A stretch of 25,619 nt of DNA from a virus: positions 1 through 25,619 of IMG/VR virus record IMGVR_UViG_3300017708_001872, one strand, 5' to 3'. The first letter of the stretch is position 1. Each line of letters starts with the position of its first letter. Position numbers and translations under genes: made by a program. This document shows positions 16,228 to 23,414 of this stretch, piece by piece. The notes under the pieces are model-generated. The model was not told the DNA's origin. It searched no databases and worked only from the letters and a program-made list of their open reading frames with translations.

Positions 16228-17490
16228 ATGTCAATTTTAAAGGCAGACGGAATTCAGTTTGGTGGTGGCAGTCAGTTAAATAGTTTTTACGGGATTATTC
16301 CTCAATCCTCTACGATGGTATTTTACCAGGCGGCAGCACCAACTGGTTGGACTAAAGATATATCAGAAAACGATAAATCACTTAGAGTTGTTGATGGTAC
16401 TGGTGGATCATCTGCTGGATCTGTAAGTTTCACTACATTATTTAATGATTCTGGTGCAGACAGCACTGTTTCTTCAACTCTTTCAGGAAGCACTGGACCA
16501 ACAACATTAACAACAGATCAACTTCCTGCACATACACATAACACTGGAAGTAATCCTAATTCATATAGATCTTCCGAAGGTTCTTCACCATTTAGACAAA
16601 ATAATAGACAACCACGTGGATATAATATTAGAGCATCAACTAGAATTGTTCTAGACACTAGAGTTAGTGTCGATTTTAGACAACCAACAAATGTAAGACA
16701 ACCTCTTAACTATAGACAACCACAAAGGCAGAGAGTTCCACTTAGACAGAGACAACCAAGAAACTTTAGAGTTAGATATCAAACACGTTCTAGAAATCCA
16801 TTTACTTTCAGAGTTCCTGTTCCTTTCCGTGTTCCATTAAGATCTAGAGCACCATTTAGTTTCCGTCAGGGTGGTGGAAGAAGTAGAAGACCAATTCCAA
16901 ACTCTTTCCGTGTTGGTGTAAGAAGGAATGATAGAGAACCAAGAAGAAGAGGAGGGAGACGTAGAAGAAACGATAGATTCCCAAGAAGAGCAGTAAGAAG
17001 ACAACCTAGAAATACAAGTTATAGGCAAAGAAGGCAAACTCGAAGACCTGTATCTGGAAGACAGAGAAGATCTTTCCGTCAACCTCGTAACTTTAGACAA
17101 CCCAGAAATGGTAGGCAGAGAAGAGATTTTAGACAGAGGCAACCGAGAACATTTAGAGTGAGATATTCATTCAGGCAGAGAAATGGTTTCCGAGTGGATA
17201 TTCCGTTTAGAATAACAGTTCCTCAAAGAAATCCTGCATCCTATAGACAACCAAGAGCATATCGTACACCTCAAAGATATCCTCAAGTTACGAGTATAAG
17301 ATTCCCATTGAGAACTTTGAGTCCTGGTGGTACTATCAGGGCAAATAATACTCAAGCACCTGCAACATCATCAACTGGTGGTGGTCAAGCACACGTTCAT
17401 CCATTTACTGGATCTCCAATATCATTTACAGCAGGATTATCACCATTGAGAGTTCAATATATTGATGTGATTCTTTGCAGTTTGGATTGA
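16228..17490 (+). CDS. Short tail fibre paralogue with Arg-rich hexapeptide insertion
   Basis: A 420-aa paralogue of the 178-aa protein just upstream: MSILKADGIQFGG, YGIIPQSSTMVFYQAAAPTGW, LTTDQLPAHTHN at the start and LRVQYIDVILC at the end. H-x-H pairs are at His102/His104 and His389/His391. Between them, residues ~123-361 form an insertion rich in Arg, Gln, Pro and Phe/Tyr with a six-residue period, R-[QV]-[PR]-x-x-[FY]. I count about 74 Arg in about 240 residues and no Lys. The insertion would form an extended, very basic tip or shaft. The frame is intact and rejoins the conserved C-terminus, so this is not a frameshift product. GAGG overlapping the previous stop serves as ribosome site. 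Receptor or surface-polysaccharide binding is inferred. Confidence 0.8.
   Translation: MSILKADGIQFGGGSQLNSFYGIIPQSSTMVFYQAAAPTGWTKDISENDKSLRVVDGTGGSSAGSVSFTTLFNDSGADSTVSSTLSGSTGPTTLTTDQLPAHTHNTGSNPNSYRSSEGSSPFRQNNRQPRGYNIRASTRIVLDTRVSVDFRQPTNVRQPLNYRQPQRQRVPLRQRQPRNFRVRYQTRSRNPFTFRVPVPFRVPLRSRAPFSFRQGGGRSRRPIPNSFRVGVRRNDREPRRRGGRRRRNDRFPRRAVRRQPRNTSYRQRRQTRRPVSGRQRRSFRQPRNFRQPRNGRQRRDFRQRQPRTFRVRYSFRQRNGFRVDIPFRITVPQRNPASYRQPRAYRTPQRYPQVTSIRFPLRTLSPGGTIRANNTQAPATSSTGGGQAHVHPFTGSPISFTAGLSPLRVQYIDVILCSLD
16594..17310 (+). repeat. Degenerate 18-nt (hexapeptide) tandem repeat
   Basis: Protein pattern R-[QVAS]-[PR]-x-x-[FYV], with runs such as FRQPTNVRQPLNYRQP and FRQPRNFRQPRNGRQ. Most Arg codons are AGA, with some CGT. 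The period slips near the Arg-dense centre (residues ~231-262). Flanking DNA is shared with the 178-aa paralogue (CCTGCAACATCA, then CAACTGGTGGTGG on the right side), which marks the repeat as a module inserted into a common scaffold. Confidence 0.7.
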
Positions 17491-17498
17491 TCGTGCTA

Positions 17499-17513
17499 TA
17501 ATAAATAATACAC
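17499..17513 (+). promoter_or_regulatory. Late promoter candidate (TAATAAATAATACAC)
   Basis: Lies in the 36-nt gap before the gene at 17527. It shares ATAAATAATACAC with the element at 15641-15653. Confidence 0.5.
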
Positions 17514-17526
17514 TGAATTTTATCTT

Positions 17527-17913
17527 ATGACTAAATCAACTGGCAAGTGGTGTCCGCTTATTAAAAAAGATTGTGTCGAACATAAGTGTGCATGGTATAC
17601 ACATATCACTGGGCAAGATCCTAACACTGGAAATCCAGTAGATCATTGGTCTTGTGCAGTTCAATGGATGCCAATGTTGATGATTGAAAATAGTCAACAA
17701 CAAAGATCTACAAGTTCTGCTGTTGAATCATTCCGTAATGAAATGACAAAGGCACATGAAACTAATCAGAACATGTTAGATGCCGTTGGCAATATGTATC
17801 TTGATATGTGTGAAGCACAGGGTGTCAATGTTTCTGAATACATTGAACAAATCGAAGGTATAGATAATGAAGAAGAAAATTTACTACCCGAATCTGACGA
17901 GGAACAACAATGA
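17527..17913 (+). CDS. Cys-containing small protein, unknown function
   Basis: A 128-aa protein. The N-terminal ~45 residues carry Cys9, Cys16, Cys21 and Cys43, with His19 and His26 nearby (KWCPLIKKDCVEHKCAWYTH), the kind of arrangement that binds zinc or an iron-sulfur cluster. The remainder is predicted helical (ESFRNEMTKAHETNQNMLDA) with a very acidic C-terminus. A late-type promoter lies just upstream and the stop overlaps the next gene by 4 nt, so it should be co-expressed with the coiled-coil protein among virion genes. The function is not known to me. Confidence 0.68.
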   Translation: MTKSTGKWCPLIKKDCVEHKCAWYTHITGQDPNTGNPVDHWSCAVQWMPMLMIENSQQQRSTSSAVESFRNEMTKAHETNQNMLDAVGNMYLDMCEAQGVNVSEYIEQIEGIDNEEENLLPESDEEQQ

Positions 17914-19256
17914 AAATTTCCATCATCCCAGAAGATAAAAAAATTATTGTAGATGGTAAGACTGTTGATCTTGAGGATAATGCACCTTGGGACTTTGATG
18001 ATGAAACTGTCCATGCAATTCAGTGGAGAGATGGCAGAGGTGAATTAGAATATGAAGATGTCATTGGTGAAGATCCTGTACCAAATAAAATTTTTAGTGA
18101 AGATGAATTTGATACTATTGTTCAACCATATCTAGACTATTTTAATACATTCTTGTCAATCTATGAGCAGAGAGAACTTGCTGCGGCATTAGAAGAAGAG
18201 GAAAATCTTTCTAAGCAGATTGAAGAATTGAACATTGATAAACTTGAGAAAGAAGCACAACTTGTCATCATTAATGATCTTCAAAAGCAAAATGAAGAAC
18301 TTCGTAGTGAGAAAGAAAAACTTTACGATCTAAAATCTAAAGAAGAACAGAAAAGTGTCTATGATAGGCAAACCACTCTGATGGAACTTGAGAGAGAAAA
18401 AGCAGCAAGAGAAAGAGAAGTTGCAGCACTTGAACAACAAAAAGCAGATGAATTCTTTCAGAAAAAGTCTTTAGAACTTTCTAAAAAGTATGATGAACTT
18501 TATCATAGTTTTGAAAAAGAAAAGGAAGAATTTATTGAGGAAAGAAAGCAGTATCAAGAACTGCTTCAGATGGAACGTGATAAGATGGAAAGAGAAACAG
18601 AACTTCTCGAAAAGAACATTCTTGAAGATGAGCAAGAAAAAGAACTTAAGAGAGCAAATGATGATAAAGTTCGTGAACTTGAACTAGAACAAATTGAAAT
18701 TTCTAGAATGGAACTTGAACTTCAAAAGCAAGGACTTGAAACTGCATGGGGTGATGCACAATTTACAATGGAAGAAGTTGTGCGTGAGAGAGAAAAAATG
18801 AAACTTGATCATGAGTTGGAACAGAAAAAATTCCAACAGGAAGTTGATCATGAGATGGATATTATCATGAGATCTCATGAAGAAGTTCTTAAGAAAATGG
18901 ATATTGAACAGACATATGATGAACTTGATGATGCATTAGAGAGAGAATTTGATAGGGCAGAGAAAGAGTATAGAGAAGTGCAAAGAGCAAAACTTCTTGA
19001 ATCACATAAGGCAGAAAACACTGATCCAAGTCAACTATCTAAACTTGCTAAAGAAAGTATAGAGAGACAAGAAATTGAGAGTGGTCAAGAATATAGTGTT
19101 GATGACATTTTGTCACTCATGGATGAAATTGATCCAGAAAAACTATACACTACTCTTACAGATGATGAGAGAGACGATGGTAATGGAATGCCTCTAGATA
19201 AGGCAGTTAAATGGTTTGCTGCATTAAAAGAAGTTCTAGATAAAAACGATAAGTAA
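17910..19256 (+). CDS. Long coiled-coil protein with phage-type N-terminal domain
   Basis: A 448-aa protein. Residues 1-~80 (MKISIIPEDKKIIVDGK, HAIQWRDGRGELEYED) resemble a small domain often found in phage proteins encoded near tail fibres. From about residue 87 to 400 the sequence is an almost unbroken Glu/Lys/Leu/Gln coiled coil with very few Gly or Pro; the C-terminal ~60 residues (VDDILSLMDEIDPEKL) are shorter helices. By itself the coiled coil could span about 40 nm or fold back on itself. Context in a late block next to fibre genes suggests a fibre, whisker or assembly-scaffold part, but a non-virion role is possible. It starts at ATGA overlapping the previous stop. Confidence 0.7.
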   Translation: MKISIIPEDKKIIVDGKTVDLEDNAPWDFDDETVHAIQWRDGRGELEYEDVIGEDPVPNKIFSEDEFDTIVQPYLDYFNTFLSIYEQRELAAALEEEENLSKQIEELNIDKLEKEAQLVIINDLQKQNEELRSEKEKLYDLKSKEEQKSVYDRQTTLMELEREKAAREREVAALEQQKADEFFQKKSLELSKKYDELYHSFEKEKEEFIEERKQYQELLQMERDKMERETELLEKNILEDEQEKELKRANDDKVRELELEQIEISRMELELQKQGLETAWGDAQFTMEEVVREREKMKLDHELEQKKFQQEVDHEMDIIMRSHEEVLKKMDIEQTYDELDDALEREFDRAEKEYREVQRAKLLESHKAENTDPSQLSKLAKESIERQEIESGQEYSVDDILSLMDEIDPEKLYTTLTDDERDDGNGMPLDKAVKWFAALKEVLDKNDK

Positions 19257-19262
19257 TGACAT

Positions 19263-20624
19263 ATGAAACTTGAATTATTGAAAAACAACTACATTGTTGT
19301 TCCTGGTTTTATTGATTTAGATTATGCTAAAAGATTAGAAACAGAGTTTATCGTAACAGACGCACAATTTAAGTTTGAAGGTGATGAACAGGCACCAAAC
19401 TCTTCATCATGCTTTAACTTTCATCCTGCTATAGAATTACTCACCAATAAAACTAGCACAGTTAGTGAACTTATCGGTGAAACTGTTCTACCAACATATA
19501 CTTACTCCAGAATATATCGCAACGACAGTGTTCTTAAGAGGCACACAGATCGTCCTGCTTGTGAAATATCAATGACAGTACATCTTGGTGGTGATAAACC
19601 TTGGGCAATCTGGATTGAGACACCAGAAAGTGTAAAAAAATGCATCACTTTGAATCCTGGTGATGCTGTGTTATACTTAGGTTGTGTTTCTCCACACTGG
19701 AGAGGTAGATTTGAAGGTGACTATTATGCACAAATCTTCTTACACTATGTGAGAAGTAGAGGAATGTATGGTTGCACATATTTTGATAGACTAATCACAG
19801 AAGACATTGAAGATCATGAAGCACTACAAAAGGAGTATGATGAAATGAAAAACAAATTTGACCATGTATCCACAAAAACAATTCTCCCTAAAAAATATAG
19901 AGATCAACAGTCATCCTCATTAGATATTATTGAACAGGATGATGAAACAGAACAATATATCAATTTTGATGACGTTGTTATAGCAAATAGTAAATATGAA
20001 AAGTTCCTTAAACCTAAGAATACACCAGAAATACAAACTAAAACAAAGGAATTAAGTCGTTTTAGTTTGGAGCATTTTGTCTGGCACAAAGAAGAGTTTA
20101 TTGATCCAGATTTTTGCGATAAACTTTTGGAAGAATATGCTCCAACTAACTATTGGGAGAGTACATTAACTGGTGCTGGGCATGATCCAGATGCAAGAAG
20201 ATGTGAGTTTATTCCAATTTCAGATCAAGCAGTTATTGAGGAAAATAATCAAGAGGGTAGGAGAGAAATTGATAATTATCTCTTTAATGTTGTAAAAGGT
20301 ATCATTGAAGAATATCAGGAAAGTTATCCTGAATTTGAATTGGAGATTCAAGAAGATAGTGGATATGAACTACTAAAGTATGAAGAAGGTGACTTTTATA
20401 TTCAGCATACTGATTCATTTAAAGACCAACCTAGAGCATTGACTGTCATTATGTCAATGAATGATGGTTATGAAGGTGGTGAAGTTGCACTATTCAACCG
20501 TGAATTAGTGTATAAACTCAATGCTGGTGATGTATTAGTTTTCCCATCTAATTTTATGTACCCACATGAGATTTTACCTGTAACTGAAGGAACTAGATAT
20601 TCTATCATAACCTGGATTGTATGA
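19263..20624 (+). CDS. Two-domain 2OG-Fe(II) oxygenase
   Basis: A 453-aa fusion of two oxygenase domains. Domain 1 (~1-175): YSRIYRNDSVLKRHTDRPA has His94/Asp96, LNPGDAVLYLG precedes distal His145 (SPHWRGRF), and the strand YYAQIFLHYV follows; no Arg or Lys sits at the usual 2OG-binding place after the distal His, where Gln157 falls. A charged linker (~180-265) follows. Domain 2 (~270-453) is prolyl-4-hydroxylase-like: LLKYEEGDFYIQHTDSF has His382/Asp384, EGGEVALF is the typical strand, and NFMYPHEILPVTEGTRYSII gives His435 and Arg445. Domain 2 should be active; domain 1 may differ in co-substrate or be structural. Substrates are unknown. The stop overlaps the next ATG. Confidence 0.82.
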   Translation: MKLELLKNNYIVVPGFIDLDYAKRLETEFIVTDAQFKFEGDEQAPNSSSCFNFHPAIELLTNKTSTVSELIGETVLPTYTYSRIYRNDSVLKRHTDRPACEISMTVHLGGDKPWAIWIETPESVKKCITLNPGDAVLYLGCVSPHWRGRFEGDYYAQIFLHYVRSRGMYGCTYFDRLITEDIEDHEALQKEYDEMKNKFDHVSTKTILPKKYRDQQSSSLDIIEQDDETEQYINFDDVVIANSKYEKFLKPKNTPEIQTKTKELSRFSLEHFVWHKEEFIDPDFCDKLLEEYAPTNYWESTLTGAGHDPDARRCEFIPISDQAVIEENNQEGRREIDNYLFNVVKGIIEEYQESYPEFELEIQEDSGYELLKYEEGDFYIQHTDSFKDQPRALTVIMSMNDGYEGGEVALFNRELVYKLNAGDVLVFPSNFMYPHEILPVTEGTRYSIITWIV

Positions 20625-21274
20625 AGGATAGTGATTTTATTGGTGTTTATCTAAATTCATTAGATAAATCTACATGTGACAATGTTATTGAATACTTTGA
20701 ATCTAACTATAAACATCCCGACGATTCTGATTGTAAAATAAAAGCAGGATATGGTTCAGATGAAAGTGAGAGAGGTTATCTTGCTCGTCATGATGAACAA
20801 TGGTACTTGGAATCAGGCAATCCTTGTGCAGATCTTGTCCTAAAAGTTGTTGATCATTGTTGGGAACAATACCGTAAAAAGTATTGGGTTTCTGATTATA
20901 TTGATGTCTATTTTGATGAGGTAAAAATACAAAAGACTTCACCTAGAGGTGGATTTCATGATTGGCATTGTGAGGTAAATGATCTAGGAGTCGTTGACAG
21001 ATGTGTTGCATGGATGTTATATTTGAATGACATTCCTGAAGGTGAAGGTGAAACTGAGTTTCTTTGGCAAGGTCTCAGAGTACAACCAAAGGCAGGTACG
21101 ATGTTAATTTGGCCAGCATTCTACACTCATACTCATCGTGGAAATCCCGTATATTCTTGCAGTAAATATATTGCAACTGGATGGGGTTTATACTTAAGTG
21201 ACGATGATGTTGAAATGGTTGACCATTTTGAATGGGATAATGAAAAGAAAATCTACACAGGAAGAAAAAACTAA
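20621..21274 (+). CDS. 2OG-Fe(II) oxygenase, prolyl-4-hydroxylase-like
   Basis: A 217-aa protein. GGFHDWHCEVND gives His116 and Glu118, an H-x-E version of the usual H-x-D pair. WMLYLNDIPEGEGETEFLWQ is the hallmark of the P4Hc fold, VQPKAGTMLIWPAFYTHTHRG gives the distal His (170 or 172), and SKYIATGWGLY places Lys182 where prolyl hydroxylases use Lys to hold 2-oxoglutarate. Several of these features are closer to P4H enzymes than in the other oxygenases here. H-x-E can still bind iron but often changes activity. The gene overlaps both neighbours (ATGA upstream, TAATG downstream), so it belongs to the same transcript. Confidence 0.8.
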   Translation: MKDSDFIGVYLNSLDKSTCDNVIEYFESNYKHPDDSDCKIKAGYGSDESERGYLARHDEQWYLESGNPCADLVLKVVDHCWEQYRKKYWVSDYIDVYFDEVKIQKTSPRGGFHDWHCEVNDLGVVDRCVAWMLYLNDIPEGEGETEFLWQGLRVQPKAGTMLIWPAFYTHTHRGNPVYSCSKYIATGWGLYLSDDDVEMVDHFEWDNEKKIYTGRKN

Positions 21275-21489
21275 TGGCACTATCAGATCAAGTTAAAGAC
21301 GAATTAGACTCTGCTCAGACACATCTTCGTGAAGCATTAGCATTTGCTGCAAGAAATGAGAAACCTTTTATTGTTAAGACATTGGGTGAAATGATCCATG
21401 CCTTAGATACTTTAGGACATGCAGATGAGTTTATGGATACTATGAAGGACTTATTGGAGGAGCAGAATGATGAATTACCAGATTTTTAA
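21274..21489 (+). CDS. Small helical protein, 71 aa, unknown function
   Basis: Begins MALSDQVKDELDSAQTHLRE and is predicted all-helical, acidic overall, with no Cys. It starts on TAATG of the oxygenase stop and its 3' end contains GGAGG (21456-21460), the ribosome site of the next oxygenase, so the three genes form one tightly coupled unit. No family is recognised. Confidence 0.6.
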   Translation: MALSDQVKDELDSAQTHLREALAFAARNEKPFIVKTLGEMIHALDTLGHADEFMDTMKDLLEEQNDELPDF

Positions 21490-22063
21490 CGAACCATTTC
21501 CATACATTATCATAGAAGATACCTTCGATGCAGAACAACTAAAACTGATTTGGAGAGAACTTGAATTTCTTCTCGATAAATTGAATGATCCAGAAAAGTA
21601 TTATGCTGCAAAGGATGAAAATGGAAACTACATGACAACAGCAAAAGGTATGTCATTGGATGCACTGTATAGTCAAAGATCTGTCTCCGACATTCTAAAC
21701 ATTACTGGAGATATTTTCTTTAATGATGATAAATTTTTTGATGATTTGATACAAAATAATCAATATTGGGTGACATATGAAAAATCTGATACAGATTATA
21801 CCAAAGTTAGGAGATATTATCCTGGTGATGGATATGAACCACATACAGACTATTGGGTTCATGCTTTAATTAGTACCACATTATGCTATAAAGAGGATTC
21901 TGGTGGAAATTTATACTTTCCCAAGCAAGATCTAGAAATAGAAACAAAAAATAATAGAACAATTATATTTCCTGGATGGGTTGAGCACAGTGTTACAGAT
22001 GTTATCGAGAATGAAAGATATGCTGTCACAAAATTTGTTTGTTGCACGTCAGACAAAAAGTAG
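21467..22063 (+). CDS. 2OG-Fe(II) oxygenase-like protein
   Basis: A 198-aa protein. YYPGDGYEPHTDYWVHA supplies His126/Asp128, TTLCYKEDSGGNLYF is the following strand pair with the conserved Gly-Gly, IIFPGWVEHSVTDV gives His174, and ENERYAVTKFV gives Arg184. All expected ligands are present, so it is probably active. Two ATGs in a row (21467, 21470) follow GGAGG at 6 and 9 nt; either can serve. It is the last oxygenase of the cluster, and a dyad and early-type promoter follow its stop. Confidence 0.78.
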   Translation: MMNYQIFNEPFPYIIIEDTFDAEQLKLIWRELEFLLDKLNDPEKYYAAKDENGNYMTTAKGMSLDALYSQRSVSDILNITGDIFFNDDKFFDDLIQNNQYWVTYEKSDTDYTKVRRYYPGDGYEPHTDYWVHALISTTLCYKEDSGGNLYFPKQDLEIETKNNRTIIFPGWVEHSVTDVIENERYAVTKFVCCTSDKK

Positions 22064-22085
22064 GACAGTTGGCAAGGTGTCCACT
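22059..22085 (+). promoter_or_regulatory. Dyad (GGACA-N10-TGTCC) upstream of early promoter
   Basis: AGTAGGACA pairs with TGTCCACT, about 8 bp with one bulged A, right at the stop of the oxygenase gene. Parts of it, CAGTTGG and GTGTCCACTA, recur at the promoter 1.3 kb downstream, so it is more likely an operator/activator site than only a terminator. Confidence 0.45.
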
Positions 22086-22090
22086 AGGTC

Positions 22091-22119
22091 TTGACTTTGC
22101 CCCAGAAATACCTTATATT
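22091..22119 (+). promoter_or_regulatory. Sigma70-like early promoter (TTGACT - 17 nt - TATATT)
   Basis: TTGACT at 22091-22096 and TATATT at 22114-22119 with a 17-nt spacer, 22 nt before the ATG at 22142. The upstream element CAGTTGG...GTGTCCACTA ends 4 nt before the -35. Confidence 0.65.
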
Positions 22120-22141
22120 ATATTTGTTCTGAAGAAACCAG

Positions 22142-22537
22142 ATGACCACCACACCAGTGAACAAAGAATTTTCTGATTTCTGTGCTCAGAAGGATGCACA
22201 AAACACTATTCGACTGAACATTACTAAGTATTGTCTTATTTTGTGTGATGCACTAACACAAACTGCACCAAAAACTGGTAGTAACATAGGTTTCTATCTT
22301 GACTCCATGGGTCGTAAGTATCACAAGATCTTCATGACTAAAAATGGTAAGCAAGATTCAATTCATGCCTTCATTGATAAGAAGACTGGTGAGATGTATA
22401 AACCAGCATCAATCAAGGCACCTGCAAAAGGTGTACGTTTCAATCTCTTGATCATGCAAGAACGTCAGTTTGTGTTGGATAACTGTGAATGGTCTGGTGG
22501 TTATCTCTATCGTAATGCATACTATCAGGGTTCGTAA
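22142..22537 (+). CDS. Conserved phage-type hypothetical protein, 131 aa
   Basis: Begins MTTTPVNKEFSDFC and contains GRKYHKIFMTKNGKQDSIHA, then FIDKKTGEMYKPASIKAPAK. I recall this middle segment from hypothetical proteins of many unrelated phages, always without a known function. The compact alpha/beta core with many Lys and a final Tyr-rich strand would suit a nucleic-acid or nucleotide contact, but that is a guess. It is first behind a strong sigma70-like promoter, so it should be expressed early. Its codons are more C-ending than those of the virion genes. No Shine-Dalgarno stands out in the ~16-nt leader. Confidence 0.65.
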   Translation: MTTTPVNKEFSDFCAQKDAQNTIRLNITKYCLILCDALTQTAPKTGSNIGFYLDSMGRKYHKIFMTKNGKQDSIHAFIDKKTGEMYKPASIKAPAKGVRFNLLIMQERQFVLDNCEWSGGYLYRNAYYQGS

Positions 22538-22759
22538 ATGAAAACTCCAGATAAGGTCAAGAAAGATTACGAAACGTGGTTTGCAGACACATTCTGCGAA
22601 TTATGTGAGTATGATGATGGGGCAGAGGTTCTTCAGCACTGTATGAATCATGCTATCTCAAATCTTTCTTCATGGCATCTTAAAGAGTTACAGATTCTGA
22701 GTGACATGCACTCTATCACAGAAAAAACTTTTTCTCAACAAAACAATGCACCTGATTGA
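22538..22759 (+). CDS. Small acidic protein, 73 aa, unknown function
   Basis: Starts directly after the preceding stop (TAAATG) with MKTPDKVKKDYETWFADTFC. It has three Cys and two His in a helical sequence (ELCEYDDGAEVLQHCMNHA), too irregular for a firm metal-site claim. It overlaps the following nuclease-like gene by 14 nt if that gene starts at 22746. No family is recognised. Confidence 0.55.
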   Translation: MKTPDKVKKDYETWFADTFCELCEYDDGAEVLQHCMNHAISNLSSWHLKELQILSDMHSITEKTFSQQNNAPD

Positions 22760-23297
22760 CTCTCTCGAAACAAAAACTGACTGGGGAAAGATCTTCGGTA
22801 TTGTAGATTCTCTCTACAGTGACAAAGGATTCACCTCCAATGCTGATAACTTTGCTCGTGCAACTGCTGTAGAGAAAGGAATTGCAAAGTTCTCAGATCT
22901 TGAACGTGTTGATCAAACTGGTTATGATTTTCTCTTCGGTGATAAGAAAGTAGAACTGAAGATGGGTAAGAATTTATTCTATAAACGTAAAGATGTCAAT
23001 GCCACAAAAAAGTTCAAAGTCAAATCTTTCCTGAGTGAGACTAAAACTGTAGAAGATTTCAAGCAAATAAAAACATTTGACTACATGATGGTGATGGATC
23101 TTACAGCACGTCGTGTGGTGATTGTTGAAGATGAGAAGGCAAGATCACTCTATCAGGAAGGTGCTGACGGTGCCATGATTGAACTGAAGTTGGGTGACTA
23201 TTATGAGTGTGATCTGGGTGAGTATGATGTTACTCAACCACCATCATATCTGTCTGATGCTATCAACAAAGCAATCGAGGGTTATCTTGACTTCTAA
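22746..23297 (+). CDS. Possible PD-(D/E)XK nuclease
   Basis: A 183-aa protein starting MHLIDSLETKTDWGK. The open frame allows ATG 22701, but that would overlap the upstream gene by 59 nt; the ATG at 22746 overlaps by 14. The motif TGYDFLFGDKKVELKMG places Asp61, Glu70 and Lys72 as D-x8-E-x-K on a beta hairpin, the core of PD-(D/E)XK restriction/repair nucleases, and Glu43 in the preceding helix could be the extra acidic residue. The length is normal for the fold. The rest is helix plus a basic segment (YKRKDVNATKKFKVK) that could contact DNA. It precedes a ligase-like gene. Fold and activity are inferred from one motif. Confidence 0.55.
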   Translation: MHLIDSLETKTDWGKIFGIVDSLYSDKGFTSNADNFARATAVEKGIAKFSDLERVDQTGYDFLFGDKKVELKMGKNLFYKRKDVNATKKFKVKSFLSETKTVEDFKQIKTFDYMMVMDLTARRVVIVEDEKARSLYQEGADGAMIELKLGDYYECDLGEYDVTQPPSYLSDAINKAIEGYLDF

Positions 23298-23325
23298 GGA
23301 AAAACTTTTATTCATAAGTTCATTC

Positions 23326-23339
23326 TTCATCATGATGAA
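23326..23339 (+). promoter_or_regulatory. Perfect 14-nt palindrome (TTCATCATGATGAA)
   Basis: Lies in the 152-nt gap between the nuclease-like and ligase-like genes, upstream of the promoter at 23415. It could be an operator half-site pair or part of a weak hairpin. No other copy was noticed in the window. Confidence 0.3.
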
Positions 23340-23414
23340 TTGGGGAACTCGATTAACTTATTCTTTACTGAGTGGTTTTTGAGTGTGCCAGTTGGTTGAA
23401 GTGTCCACTATCAC

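Noticed and set aside
16594-17310. Frameshift or diversity-generating-retroelement variable region
   Set aside because: The + frame is intact and returns to the conserved C-terminus, and no reverse transcriptase, template repeat or IMH-like sequence is seen in the window.
16837-17355. Two Ser-rich open frames on the - strand (101 and 62 aa)
   Set aside because: They are reverse-complement shadows of AGA/CAA-rich repeat codons; the + frame joins conserved ends on both sides, and neither - frame has a plausible ribosome site or domain.
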